The notes under the pieces: generated by a model
Database searches by the model: none
What the model was told of the DNA's origin: nothing
What the model saw: the letters and a program-made list of their open reading frames with translations, nothing else
NCBI GenBank assembly: GCA_963842795.1
Contig: CAWJHV010000041.1
Location: 248,001-312,000, forward strand
From: WHSW01 sp963842795
GTDB taxonomy: Bacteria > Actinomycetota > Thermoleophilia > Solirubrobacterales > 70-9
Reading direction: 5' to 3'
DNA length: 64,000 nucleotides
Made by a program: the position numbers and the translations under genes
In this document: positions 49,780-60,510 of the stretch, piece by piece
Position numbering within the stretch: position 1 is the stretch's first letter
Layout of the letters: every line of letters starts with the position of its first letter

Positions 49780-52700
49780 GTCAAACCCGGGGGGTCGATC
49801 GCACTGCGCTCGGGCGAGTACCGGAAGAAGATCACCGCCGTCTTCGCCGACCTGGTCGGCTCGACGACGCTCGGCGAGCGGCTCGACCCGGAGGTCTTCC
49901 GGGAGCTCGTGGTGACCTTCCTCGAACGCATGGCGGCCGTGGTGCTCGCTCACGGAGGAGAGATCGAGCACCTCGCCGGCGATGGTGTGATGGGGGTCTT
50001 CGGAGCCCAGCAGGCCCACGGCGACGACGCGCTGCGGGCGGTGCGAACCGCGGTCGCGATGTTCGACGAGCTCGACACCCTGAACGACGAGCTCGAGCCG
50101 CGGGTCGGCGAGCGGCTGCGGATGCGGATCGGCGTCAACACCGGGACCGTGGTCGTCGGTGGCGAGGTTGCCGGCCACGCGGTCAGCGTCGGCGACCCGA
50201 TGAACGTCGCCGCGCGGCTCCAGGGCCACGCCCCGCCCGGCGAGGTCCTGATCGGCGCCGAGACCCGGGCCCTGGTCGGGCGCCAGGTGCGTACCGAGCC
50301 CGCCGGCGAGCTCGAGCTCCGCGGGCGCCGGGCGCCCACCACGGCCCACCGGCTGATCGCAATCGAGGGCCAGCCCAGTGCGGTCGCCCTCGCGGAGCGA
50401 CCGCTGGTCGGTCGCGGACGGGAGTTCGGCCTGCTCACGGTCGCCTTCGAGCGCGCCGCGGCCCGCGGATCGCGCGAGTTCGTCTCCGTCCTCGGCGACG
50501 CCGGGGTCGGCAAGTCGCGGCTGGTGACGGAGCTGGTCGAGCGCTATGAGGGCAGCGCCACCGTGCTCCTCGGCCGCTGCCTCTCCTACGGCGAGGGGAT
50601 CACGTACTGGGCCCTGGCGGAGATGATCCGGCGGGCGGCGGAGATCGGTGAGAACGACTCTCCGGACGAGCGCCGGGCGAAGCTCGCACGAGCGGTCGCC
50701 GGGGCCGACGACGCCGAGCGGGTCGCACCTCATCTGAGCGAGTTGATCGGGCTCGACCCGGGCCGTCAGCCGTCCGAGCACTCGGCGCGGGCCGTCCGCC
50801 GGCTGCTCGAGATCGTCGCCGAGCGGGGGCCGGTGATCGTCGTCTTCGACGACCTGCATTGGGCCGAGCCCGTGCTGCTCGACCTGCTGGTCGACGTCGC
50901 GACCAACGTCGAGGGGCCGGTGCTCTGCGTCTGCATGGCCCGCTTCGAGCTGCTCGAGCGCCGCCAGGACTGGGAGCGCGAATGCCCGACGACGATTGCC
51001 TTGCGGCCCCTCTCGGATCGCGACACCTACGCGATCGTCGACCAGCTCGTCGGCGAGGCCCTGCCGCCCGAGCTTCGCCGCCGCCTGGTCGAGCTCGCCG
51101 CGGGCAACCCGCTGTTCGTCGAGCAGATGCTGCACATGCTGGTCGACGACGGACGCCTGCGGCTCGACGACGGCGCCTGGACCACGCAAGGTGACGCCCG
51201 CGCGATCGAGGTCCCGCCGACGATCGAGGCGATCCTGGCGGCGCGGATCGACCACCTCGGCGGCGCCGAGCGCGCGTGCGCCGAGACGGCCGCCGTGATC
51301 GGGATGGAGTTCTGGGCCGAGCCGCTGGTCGAGCTCGCCGGCGAGGGCGCGCCGCGGTCGCTCGAGGGCCTCAAGCGCAAGCTCGTGATCGAGAGCATGC
51401 GGCGGCCGGGTGGCGGCCGGGCGGACATGCTGCGCTTCCGCCACCTGCTGCTTCGCGAGGCGGTCTACGAGGCGATTCCCAAGGCTCGGCGGGCGATCCT
51501 TCATGAGCGCGTCGCCGCCTGGCTCGAGAGCTGGGCCGCGGACCGGCTGGGCGAGGTCGCCGAGCTGCTCGGCTACCACTACGAGGTCGCCGCTCGCTAC
51601 GCCTCGGAGCTGCTCGCGCCCGGGACCGACGAGAGCCGATTGCGTGAGCGGGCGATCGAGCACCTGACCGCAGCCGGGCGCCGGGCCGCCGCGCGCCAGG
51701 ACGATCAGCGCGCCGCCGGCTACTTCGCCCGGGTCGTCGCCCTGCTCGGCGAGGGCGACCCGACCCGCCTCGAGCCGCTGCTCGAGCTCGGCACGGCGCT
51801 GGTCAGCGGCGGCGACACCGAGCGGGCGGAGCGCGTGCTCGCCGACGCCCGGCGCGCCGCCGCCGGGGCCGGCGACCCGAGGCTCGACGCGGAGGTGCGC
51901 GTGCTCGAGGTCAATTTGAGGCGGCTCACCAACCCGCGCTGGTGGTCGGCGAACGGACGCGCCGAAGCGTCGGAGCTGGCGCGCGTCTTCGGGGAGCTCT
52001 CCGACGACGTCGGCGCCGCGAAGGCATGGCACCTGCTCGGCAAGGCGCACTCCGACCGGGGCGAGCAGGCGGCCGCCCAGGAGGCGTTCGAACACGCGCT
52101 CGAGTGCGCTCGCCGAGCCGACGCCGATGGGGTCGAGGCCTGGGTCCGCTACTGGCTGCTGCAGGCGGCCGCCTTCGGCCCGACCCCCTGCCTGGACGTG
52201 ATCGAGCGCGCCCGCGACGACCTCGGCTGGGCGCGCAGCCACGGCAACCGCTCGCTCGAGGGGAGCGTGCTCACGCGGATGGGCGAGATGCTGGCGCGCG
52301 CGGGGCGGATCGGCGAAGCTCAGGACGCCTTCGCCGAGGCGCGCGGGCTGTTCGACGATCTCGGCCGCCCCTCGCATCCGGCCTACATGCCGCTCTCGAC
52401 CGCCGCGGTCGAGCCGCTTGCCTCGGATCCAGCCGGCGCCGAGGCGGAGCTGCGCTCGGCCTACGAGTTCTTCCGCGGCGTCGGCGCCGACCACATCCTC
52501 GCCACCGTCGGCCCGATGCTGGCGGCGGCCCTGGTCCCCCAGGGACACCTGACCGAGGCCGTCGCCCTGACCGAGGAGGCGGAGCGGATCGCCGCGCCCG
52601 ACGACCTCGACGCGCAGGTGAAGTGGCGCCTGGCGCGCGCGGCGGCGTCGAGCGCGGCGGGGGAGCGGGCGCAGGCGGAGCGCCTGGCGCGCGAGGCGGT

Positions 52701-52905
52701 CGCGCTCGCCGAGCGCACCGACAGCGTTCTCCTGCACGCCGACTCGCTCGGCGGGCTCGCCCGGGTGCTGATCGCGGCCGGCGCCGACACCGAGGCGCTC
52801 GAGCCCGCGGCGTGCGCCGGCGAGCTCTACGAGGCGAAGGGGGACCTGGTCTCGGCCCGCCGGTGGCAGACCACGGTCGAGCGCCTCGCCGCCGCCGAGG
52901 CCTGA
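49780..52905 (+). CDS. Class III nucleotide cyclase-AAA ATPase-TPR signalling protein; non-canonical start likely
   Basis: The protein is about 1,041 aa. The N-terminal cyclase domain has metal Asp24 (FADLVGSTT), Asp68 (LAGDGVMGVFG) and the transition-state Asn/Arg in DPMNVAARLQ, so it looks catalytically competent. An ATPase module follows (Walker A GDAGVGKSRL around residue 240, Walker B-like VIVVFDDLHWAE), then TPR-like helical repeats to the end. Such proteins integrate signals in actinobacteria; no DNA-binding domain is present. The frame has no ATG, GTG or TTG between the upstream stop at 49687 and GTG 49909, yet Asp24 lies upstream of that GTG. Candidates are GTC 49780 (leaderless position) or CTG 49804; a sequence error is possible. 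Confidence 0.78.
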   Translation, partial: VKPGGSIALRSGEYRKKITAVFADLVGSTTLGERLDPEVFRELVVTFLERMAAVVLAHGGEIEHLAGDGVMGVFGAQQAHGDDALRAVRTAVAMFDELDTLNDELEPRVGERLRMRIGVNTGTVVVGGEVAGHAVSVGDPMNVAARLQGHAPPGEVLIGAETRALVGRQVRTEPAGELELRGRRAPTTAHRLIAIEGQPSAVALAERPLVGRGREFGLLTVAFERAAARGSREFVSVLGDAGVGKSRLVTELVERYEGSATVLLGRCLSYGEGITYWALAEMIRRAAEIGENDSPDERRAKLARAVAGADDAERVAPHLSELIGLDPGRQPSEHSARAVRRLLEIVAERGPVIVVFDDLHWAEPVLLDLLVDVATNVEGPVLCVCMARFELLERRQDWERECPTTIALRPLSDRDTYAIVDQLVGEALPPELRRRLVELAAGNPLFVEQMLHMLVDDGRLRLDDGAWTTQGDARAIEVPPTIEAILAARIDHLGGAERACAETAAVIGMEFWAEPLVELAGEGAPRSLEGLKRKLVIESMRRPGGGRADMLRFRHLLLREAVYEAIPKARRAILHERVAAWLESWAADRLGEVAELLGYHYEVAARYASELLAPGTDESRLRERAIEHLTAAGRRAAARQDDQRAAGYFARVVALLGEGDPTRLEPLLELGTALVSGGDTERAERVLADARRAAAGAGDPRLDAEVRVLEVNLRRLTNPRWWSANGRAEASELARVFGELSDDVGAAKAWHLLGKAHSDRGEQAAAQEAFEHALECARRADADGVEAWVRYWLLQAAAFGPTPCLDVIERARDDLGWARSHGNRSLEGSVLTRMGEMLARAGRIGEAQDAFAEARGLFDDLGRPSHPAYMPLSTAAVEPLASDPAGAEAELRSAYEFFRGVGADHILATVGPMLAAALVPQGHLTEAVALTEEAERIAAPDDLDAQVKWRLARAAASSAAGERAQAERLAREAVALAERTDSVLLHADSLGGLARVLIAAGADTEALEPAACAGELYEAKGDLVSARRWQTTVERLAAAEA

Positions 52906-52914
52906 GGGATGGCT

Positions 52915-53325
52915 CTAGGGTCCGAGCCCCGCGGCCGCTCGCGCCTCGTCGGCCTCGAGGTAGGCGTCCATGCGCACGAACAGGCCCCGCTCGAGTCGCC
53001 AGACGTGGTGGATCTCGAACTCGACCAGCTCGGCGCTCGCCTTGCCCCGGCCGTGCGCCTGGGCGCGGACGTAGACGAGCTCGTCGCCGTTCGGGTGCAG
53101 CTCGAGCGGCTCGAACCCGAACTCATCCCAGAGGAGATCGAAGCCGCGCATGAACCGAACGAACTCGTCGCGGCCGGTGGCCGACTTGACCCCGGGTATC
53201 TCGGCCGCCTCGTGCCACTCGAAGCGCGGGTCGAGCATCCGCTCCAAAGTCTCGACGTCGCCGGCGTTGAAGGCCGCGTACCCGGCCCTCGTCCGTTCGC
53301 TGAGATCCGCCGCCGTCTCGCTCAC
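52915..53325 (-). CDS. SnoaL-like/NTF2-fold protein
   Basis: The 136-aa protein has the SnoaL-like pattern: helical start (DLSERTRAGYAAFNAGDVETLERML), DPRFEWHEAAEIPGVKSATGRDE, a central FEPLELHPNGDELVYVRAQAHGRG strand set and HHVWRLERGLFVRMDAYLE. NTF2-like folds bind or isomerise small molecules; the ligand is not predictable. GTG 53325 follows CATAAT by 7 bases (53333-53338), so it is probably leaderless. It is divergent from a second SnoaL-like gene and converges on the cyclase gene. Confidence 0.78.
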   Translation of the reverse strand: MSETAADLSERTRAGYAAFNAGDVETLERMLDPRFEWHEAAEIPGVKSATGRDEFVRFMRGFDLLWDEFGFEPLELHPNGDELVYVRAQAHGRGKASAELVEFEIHHVWRLERGLFVRMDAYLEADEARAAAGLGP

Positions 53326-53332
53326 CGCCGGG

Positions 53333-53338
53333 ATTATG
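53333..53338 (-). promoter_or_regulatory. Leaderless -10 (CATAAT) for the SnoaL-like gene
   Basis: CATAAT on the minus strand, one base from the TATAAT ideal, ends 7 bases before GTG 53325. Confidence 0.5.
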
Positions 53339-53429
53339 GCCCCGGCGAGGCCTTCGACTTCCCCTCCCCGTAGACGCCGCCCTTCGCATGGGAGCGACGC
53401 GGTGGCGGTCGGGAGATACTGCACGGGCT

Positions 53430-53834
53430 GTGTCGAAGGAGGAGGTAGAGCGCGTCCGCGAGACATTTGCGGCCTTCGAACGGGGAGACGCCACCGGGTT
53501 CAAGGAGACCCTCGACCCCGAGATGACGTGGCACTCCGCGCTTGTGCCGCTGCTGAAGAAGGTCTCCTATCACGGCCCGGACGAGATCTGGAGTCTGCTT
53601 TCGGAAGAGATCCCGGCGGTGCTCGAGGGGTTCAGTGCCGAGGTCCTCGAGATCGAGGAGCACGGTGATTTGACGCTCGCCACCATTCGCTTCGGCGGTA
53701 CCGCGACGTCCACGGGGCTTCTCGTCGGACAGACGGTGTTCCAGCTCTGGCGCCACCGGAACGGCAAAGGGATCGAAATGCGTGCTTATCGCCGCCGCGA
53801 CGACGTCCCCGCGGCCGGCGAGGCCGCGGGGTAG
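53430..53834 (+). CDS. Second SnoaL-like/NTF2-fold protein
   Basis: The product is 134 aa from GTG 53430: VERVRETFAAFERGDATGFKETLDPEMTWHSA, YHGPDEIWSLL, VLEIEEHGDLTLATIRF and VFQLWRHRNGKGIEMRAY. It shares the fold and overall layout of the divergent neighbour but sequence identity is modest. An in-frame ATG at 53388 is possible; GATACT lies 9 bases before the GTG. The stop is 2 bp from the end of the convergent FG-GAP protein gene. Confidence 0.75.
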   Translation: MSKEEVERVRETFAAFERGDATGFKETLDPEMTWHSALVPLLKKVSYHGPDEIWSLLSEEIPAVLEGFSAEVLEIEEHGDLTLATIRFGGTATSTGLLVGQTVFQLWRHRNGKGIEMRAYRRRDDVPAAGEAAG

Positions 53835-53836
53835 GG

Positions 53837-55690
53837 CTAGGGCGCGTTCGCGACCGTCTCGCAGTCAGCTGCCGCGGTATCGATCCCCGAGCCGCCGTCG
53901 CAGGTGTCACTGCCGATGCCGCCGAAGAGCTCGTCGTCGTCGGAGCCCCCGCGCAGCGTGTCGGCCGCGGAGACGCCGCGCAGATCGTCGTCCCCCTCCT
54001 GGCCCCAGAGCAGATCGCTGTGTTGGTCGCCGCGGACCTCGTCGCTGCCCGCGCCCGCGCAGACCCGGTCGGCGCCGGCCCCGCCCGAGAAGCTGTCGTC
54101 GCCGCCGAGCAGGCTGACCACGTCGGCCCCGGCCGTCCCGACCAGGGTGTCGGTACCGGGCGTGCCGACGATCGTCGAGGGCAGGCCGCCGCAATTGGGG
54201 ACCGCCCCGGTGCCCGTGAGCGGGACCGTGTGGGGGCTGCCCGGCGCGTTGTCGGTGATCCGCAGCGAGGCCGAGCGTGCACCGGCGGCCGAGGGGCTGA
54301 AGGTTGCCCTGACCACGCATCCGTCGCCCACGATCACGGTCGCCTGCTCGCACTCGTCGGCGACGATCTCGAAGTCGAGCTGGTTTGCGCCGGTGATCCG
54401 CACATCGGAGATCCGCAGCGGCGCGTCGCCGATGTTGGCGACGACGACGCCCTTCGCGGGGCCGGTCGTGTTCAGGGTCTGCGAGCCGAACGAGAGGGTC
54501 GCCGGACTGAGCCCCACAGCCGGCCGGCTGGTGTTGACCAGGACCGAGATCGAGTCGAGGCTCTGGTTCGTGACCGCGAGGTCGGGCGCGTCGTCGCCGT
54601 TGAAGTCGGCGAGCACGGGCGTTACCGCACCGGCGCCGACCGGGAGGCCGAAGTTGGTCGCGGCGCCGAAGGCGGCCCCGGCGCCGCCGAGCAGCGCCGA
54701 GACGTCGGCGGATTGCGAGTTCGCGACCGCCAGGTCCGGGTCGGAGTCGCCATTGATGTCACCGACCGCGACTCCGAACGGGTCGTCGCCGGCGGCCAGG
54801 GGCGGCTGGCCGGTGAAACTGCCGCCGGCGCCGCCAACCCGGACCACGACCTGGTCGGTGGTTCCGAACAGCGTGCTCACGAGGTCCGGGTCCCCGTCGG
54901 CGTTGAAGTCGGCGGCCTGGATGTCGAAGAGGAGACCGGACCCGATCGTGGTGGTGAAGGCGGCGCCGAAGCCGGCGCCCGCCGCGCCGAGCAGGACCGA
55001 GTTGCTCGGGTTGAAGGTGTTGCCCTGGTTGCCGACCGCAAGATCGGGGTCGGAGTCGCCGTTGAAGTCGCCGACCGCGACCGCCCGCGCCCCGTCGCCG
55101 GCCGCGAAGTCGGTTTTCGCGCCGAAGCCTCCCCCCGCGCCTCCGGGGAGCACCGAGACGTTGTCCGTGAACTGGTTGGCGACGGCGAGGTCCGGGTCGC
55201 CGTCGGAGTTGAAGTCGCCGATCCCGACCGCGAACGGGGATGTGCCGACGGTGAAGTTCGTCGCCGCGCCGAAGCTCCCCCCGGCGCCGCCGAGCAGCAC
55301 CGAGACGTTTGAGGGCGTGCCCGAGTTTGCGACCGCGAGATCGGGGTCCGAGTCGCCGTTGAAGTCACCGGCCGCGAGCCCGAGAGGAGCGTCGCCGACG
55401 GCGAACGGACCGGCCGGCGCGAAGCTCGAGCCCGGCCCGCCGAGCAGGATCGAGACGCTGTCGCCGAAGCGATTCGCGATCGCCAGGTCGGGATCGGAGT
55501 CGCCGTTGAAGTCGCCGCTCACCGCGCCGAAGGGCCCGTCGCCGACGGCGTGGATGGTCGGCGGGGTGAAGGTGACCGCCGCCCGTGCCGAGGTCGCGTC
55601 GAGACCGGCGAGCCCGATGATCGTGACCACCGCGGCGACCCCGGCGTCGCGGGCCCGTTGCAGTAAGCCTGAGTTCCCCTCGCCTGCCAA
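53837..55690 (-). CDS. Exported FG-GAP/VCBS-repeat protein with abnormal-spindle-like and RTX calcium-binding domains
   Basis: The product is 617 aa. After a probable signal sequence (to about residue 38) come seven FG-GAP/VCBS repeats of about 50 residues, each with a calcium-type DFNGDSDPDLAVAN loop (about 45-385). A choice-of-anchor-D/ASPM-like beta domain follows (about 390-490, LSPATLSFGSQTLNTTGPA), and then RTX-type nonapeptide repeats (GGDDSFSGGAGADRVCAG, GGSDDDELFGG). The architecture suggests a secreted calcium-stabilised adhesin or surface lectin. The start is a TTG with AAGGA four bases upstream. No LPxTG or lipobox anchor is seen. Confidence 0.83.
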   Translation of the reverse strand: MAGEGNSGLLQRARDAGVAAVVTIIGLAGLDATSARAAVTFTPPTIHAVGDGPFGAVSGDFNGDSDPDLAIANRFGDSVSILLGGPGSSFAPAGPFAVGDAPLGLAAGDFNGDSDPDLAVANSGTPSNVSVLLGGAGGSFGAATNFTVGTSPFAVGIGDFNSDGDPDLAVANQFTDNVSVLPGGAGGGFGAKTDFAAGDGARAVAVGDFNGDSDPDLAVGNQGNTFNPSNSVLLGAAGAGFGAAFTTTIGSGLLFDIQAADFNADGDPDLVSTLFGTTDQVVVRVGGAGGSFTGQPPLAAGDDPFGVAVGDINGDSDPDLAVANSQSADVSALLGGAGAAFGAATNFGLPVGAGAVTPVLADFNGDDAPDLAVTNQSLDSISVLVNTSRPAVGLSPATLSFGSQTLNTTGPAKGVVVANIGDAPLRISDVRITGANQLDFEIVADECEQATVIVGDGCVVRATFSPSAAGARSASLRITDNAPGSPHTVPLTGTGAVPNCGGLPSTIVGTPGTDTLVGTAGADVVSLLGGDDSFSGGAGADRVCAGAGSDEVRGDQHSDLLWGQEGDDDLRGVSAADTLRGGSDDDELFGGIGSDTCDGGSGIDTAAADCETVANAP

Positions 55691-55785
55691 GCGATCCTTG
55701 CTGGTGGTGTGCTGCGAGGGCGATCACCCGCGCACCCCGGACTCTACCTCGGCCGGGCCGCGGCGTAAACCCCTGCGGAGCCCGC

Positions 55786-58386
<2,601 letters not shown>

Positions 58387-58395
58387 GTGCTCGAC

Positions 58396-58424
58396 AGTTT
58401 ACGGATTTATGAAGGGAAAGTCAA
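58396..58424 (-). promoter_or_regulatory. clpB promoter (TTGACT-N17-TAAACT)
   Basis: On the minus strand a -35 TTGACT and a -10 TAAACT are separated by exactly 17 bases, the best housekeeping promoter in the window. The -10 ends 9 bases before the ATG, so the leader is very short or absent. Confidence 0.7.
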
Positions 58425-58427
58425 GAA

Positions 58428-58450
58428 ATCTAAGCCAAGCTAGCTTAGAT
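58428..58450 (-). promoter_or_regulatory. Perfect 8-7-8 inverted repeat upstream of the clpB promoter
   Basis: ATCTAAGC and GCTTAGAT flank 7 bases just upstream of the -35. The arm-7-arm geometry resembles the HspR-binding HAIR element (CTTGAGT-N7-ACTCAAG), though the arm sequence differs. It overlaps the end of the neighbouring coding region. HspR is encoded 1.5 kb away, making this a candidate operator. Confidence 0.45.
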
Positions 58451-58880
58451 ATGGCTCGGTCGCCTCGGACGCGAGCCGGCGCGCGATCCACGCCCCGACC
58501 AGGGTCGCGGGCAGGGCGGCGGCGAGGCCGCGGATCCCGGCCTCACGAAGCTCGCCACCCTCCCGCAGCGTGAGCGCGAAGGCGAGCACGTCGCCGGCGT
58601 CGACCACCGCCGTGGCAGCGGACACGCGACGAAGCCGCTCGCGGTCGCCGAGCGCCGCCAGGGCCGCGGCGCCGAGCACGAGGTCGCGGGTCGCGGCCAT
58701 GCGGCCGAGGGCAAGGGCCGCGCCCGCCGCCGGGGTCCCGCCGAGGCCCAGCGCCCTCCAGGTGCGCTCCGGAGCGAGCCAGATGCCGGCGCCGATCGCG
58801 ATCCGCCCGGCGGCGATCCCGATCGCGGCGAACCGAGCGGGCCGATCGCCGACCGGCGCGGAGTCGTCTTTGTCCGGCAT
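58440..58880 (-). CDS. Small four-helix membrane protein (DUF4267-like), hypothetical
   Basis: The 146-aa product is mostly hydrophobic: helices near residues 18-36, 50-75, 85-105 and 118-138, with a conserved-looking WRALGLGGTPAAGAALALGRM segment. It resembles small DUF4267-type membrane proteins, but I cannot confirm this. It lies upstream of clpB on the same strand with 53 bp between; the clpB promoter sits in that gap and the candidate operator overlaps its stop region. Confidence 0.55.
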   Translation of the reverse strand: MPDKDDSAPVGDRPARFAAIGIAAGRIAIGAGIWLAPERTWRALGLGGTPAAGAALALGRMAATRDLVLGAAALAALGDRERLRRVSAATAVVDAGDVLAFALTLREGGELREAGIRGLAAALPATLVGAWIARRLASEATEPYLS

Positions 58881-58964
58881 CCCGCGGCAGGATAATCGCG
58901 CGGCCGCCGGATTTCACCGCGAGGCAACGTCTCGGCCCCGGAGTTCAATAGCGTCGGCACGGGC

Positions 58965-59987
58965 GTGAAGCTCGATCCCGAGATCGATGATCTGCGCGAG
59001 CGCTTTCGCGAGAGCGAGCGCCGGTCGCACGAGCGCCGGTCCGGGCCGCCGCGACGCCGCCCGCGCGGGGGGCGTGTCGCTCTCGCCGTCGCTGCCGGGG
59101 TGCTCGCCGTAACCGCCGGCGGGCTGGCGATCGAGGCAGAGGAGCCGCCGGCAAAGGCTCCGCTGCCGCCTGTCGCGGTAGCCGAGATCGCCGCGGCGCG
59201 CATCGCCTCCGGCGAGCTACGGTCGCCGCCCGCGGGACCGTCCCTGACTGCGATCCACCTGCCGCGCGGCGGGCGGCCGCTGCGGAAGGTCCCGAGCGCC
59301 GCCGCCCTCGAACGGGCCTGGGAGTTCGCCCGCGCTCGAGAGGGCCTGGTCTCGTTCGCGGTCGTCAACAGCGAGGGCAAGCTCCGCGGGCGAAAGCAGG
59401 ATCGGCTCTACCCGGCGGCGAGCGTGGTCAAGTCGATGCTGCTGGCGGCCGAGCTGCGGCGTCTGAAGCAGGCGGGCGAGGAGATCGACTCGTCCACGGA
59501 CTCCCTGCTGACGGCGATGATCACGATGTCCGACAACGACGCTGCCGACGCGATCTACGCCCGGGTCGGCGACGCCGGCCTGCTCGCCGTCGCCGAGCGC
59601 GCCGGGATGACGCGCTTCACCGTCGCGGGTCACTGGGGCAACGCCCAGATCACCGCGGCCGATATGGCGCTGTTCTTCGGCGACCTCGACCGGATGCTGG
59701 TGCGCCGCTACCGCGAGTACGCCAAGGGCCTGCTCGGATCGATCACCGAGAGCCAGCGGTGGGGGATCCCGGCCGCCGCGGGCGACCGGTGGGCGGTTCG
59801 CTTCAAGGGTGGCTGGCTTCCCGACCATGCGCTCGCCCACCAGGCCGCCGAATTGCGCGAACGCCACGGATCGCGCCAGCTCTCGATCGCCGTGCTCACC
59901 GACGAGATGCCGTCGTTCGACTACGCGACCGACACCGTGCGAGAGGTGGCCGGGCGGCTGCTCAGTCGTCGGCGCGGGGGCGCTTAG
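58965..59987 (+). CDS. Membrane-anchored serine hydrolase, class A beta-lactamase-like fold
   Basis: The 340-aa product has an N-terminal basic cytoplasmic tail (1-36), one membrane helix (about 37-55) and an extracytoplasmic domain with the penicillin-recognising motifs: Ser153-Val-Val-Lys156 (SxxK), Ser188-Asp-Asn190 (SDN) and Lys280-Gly-Gly (KTG equivalent). The usual class A Glu166 region is not obvious, so it may be a peptidase or a cell-wall enzyme rather than a resistance lactamase. GTG 58965 starts the frame. The 3' end overlaps hspR by 26 bp on the other strand. Confidence 0.82.
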   Translation: MKLDPEIDDLRERFRESERRSHERRSGPPRRRPRGGRVALAVAAGVLAVTAGGLAIEAEEPPAKAPLPPVAVAEIAAARIASGELRSPPAGPSLTAIHLPRGGRPLRKVPSAAALERAWEFARAREGLVSFAVVNSEGKLRGRKQDRLYPAASVVKSMLLAAELRRLKQAGEEIDSSTDSLLTAMITMSDNDAADAIYARVGDAGLLAVAERAGMTRFTVAGHWGNAQITAADMALFFGDLDRMLVRRYREYAKGLLGSITESQRWGIPAAAGDRWAVRFKGGWLPDHALAHQAAELRERHGSRQLSIAVLTDEMPSFDYATDTVREVAGRLLSRRRGGA

Positions 59988-60510
59988 CCTTCTCGATCGG
60001 GATCGAGACGCTGCCGCCCGCCTGCTCCGCTTCGCCTCGGCGGCCGGGCTGGTTCGCGGAGGGATGCCCCCCGAGGCGCTCGTACGCTCCGTAGGGGACG
60101 ATCTCGGCGCGCAGCGAGCGGCGCACCCGCTCGAGCTCGGCCGACATCTGCCGCTCGAGCTCGGCCGCTCGCCGGCGCATCTTCGCCACCTCGGCGCGGG
60201 CCCGCTCGAGCTCGCGCTCCAGCCCGAGCACGGTCTCGACGCCGGCAAGGTTGAGTCCCTCCTCGGCGGTCATCTGCTGGATCCGGCGCAGGCGCTCGAC
60301 GTCCTCGTAGGAGTAAAGACGGGTGTTCTTCGGCGAGCGCTTCGGGCTGATCAGGCCGCGCGCCTCGTACATGCGCAGGGTCTGCGGGTGCATCTCGGCG
60401 AGCTCCGCGGCGACCGAGATCATGAACACCGCGCGGCGTCGGTCGAGCCCGGCGGCGACGCGCGACGTCCTGGACGCCCCCTTGCGCCCTGGCCTCTCGC
60501 TCGCGCTCAT
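59962..60510 (-). CDS. hspR: MerR-family heat-shock repressor HspR
   Basis: The product is 182 aa. The MerR winged helix (about 29-72: FMISVAAELAEMHPQTLRMYEARGLISPKRSPKNTRLYSYEDVERLRRIQ) is HspR-like in the HPQTLRMYE and SPKRSPKNTR segments. A long charged helix (about 85-140) and a basic tail follow. HspR represses dnaK and clpB operons in actinobacteria, with DnaK as co-repressor, by binding HAIR elements. An N-terminal extension of about 25 residues is present. The ATG overlaps the dnaJ stop (ATGA), so it is the last gene of the dnaK operon. Confidence 0.93.
   Translation of the reverse strand: MSASERPGRKGASRTSRVAAGLDRRRAVFMISVAAELAEMHPQTLRMYEARGLISPKRSPKNTRLYSYEDVERLRRIQQMTAEEGLNLAGVETVLGLERELERARAEVAKMRRRAAELERQMSAELERVRRSLRAEIVPYGAYERLGGHPSANQPGRRGEAEQAGGSVSIPIEKAKRPRADD

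Noticed and set aside
48568..52737. A 1,389-codon open frame on the minus strand opposite the cyclase and glycosyltransferase genes
   Set aside because: It lies antisense to well-supported domains, has shadow-type composition (Arg/Ala/Gly/Asp-rich without motifs) and arises from high third-position GC.
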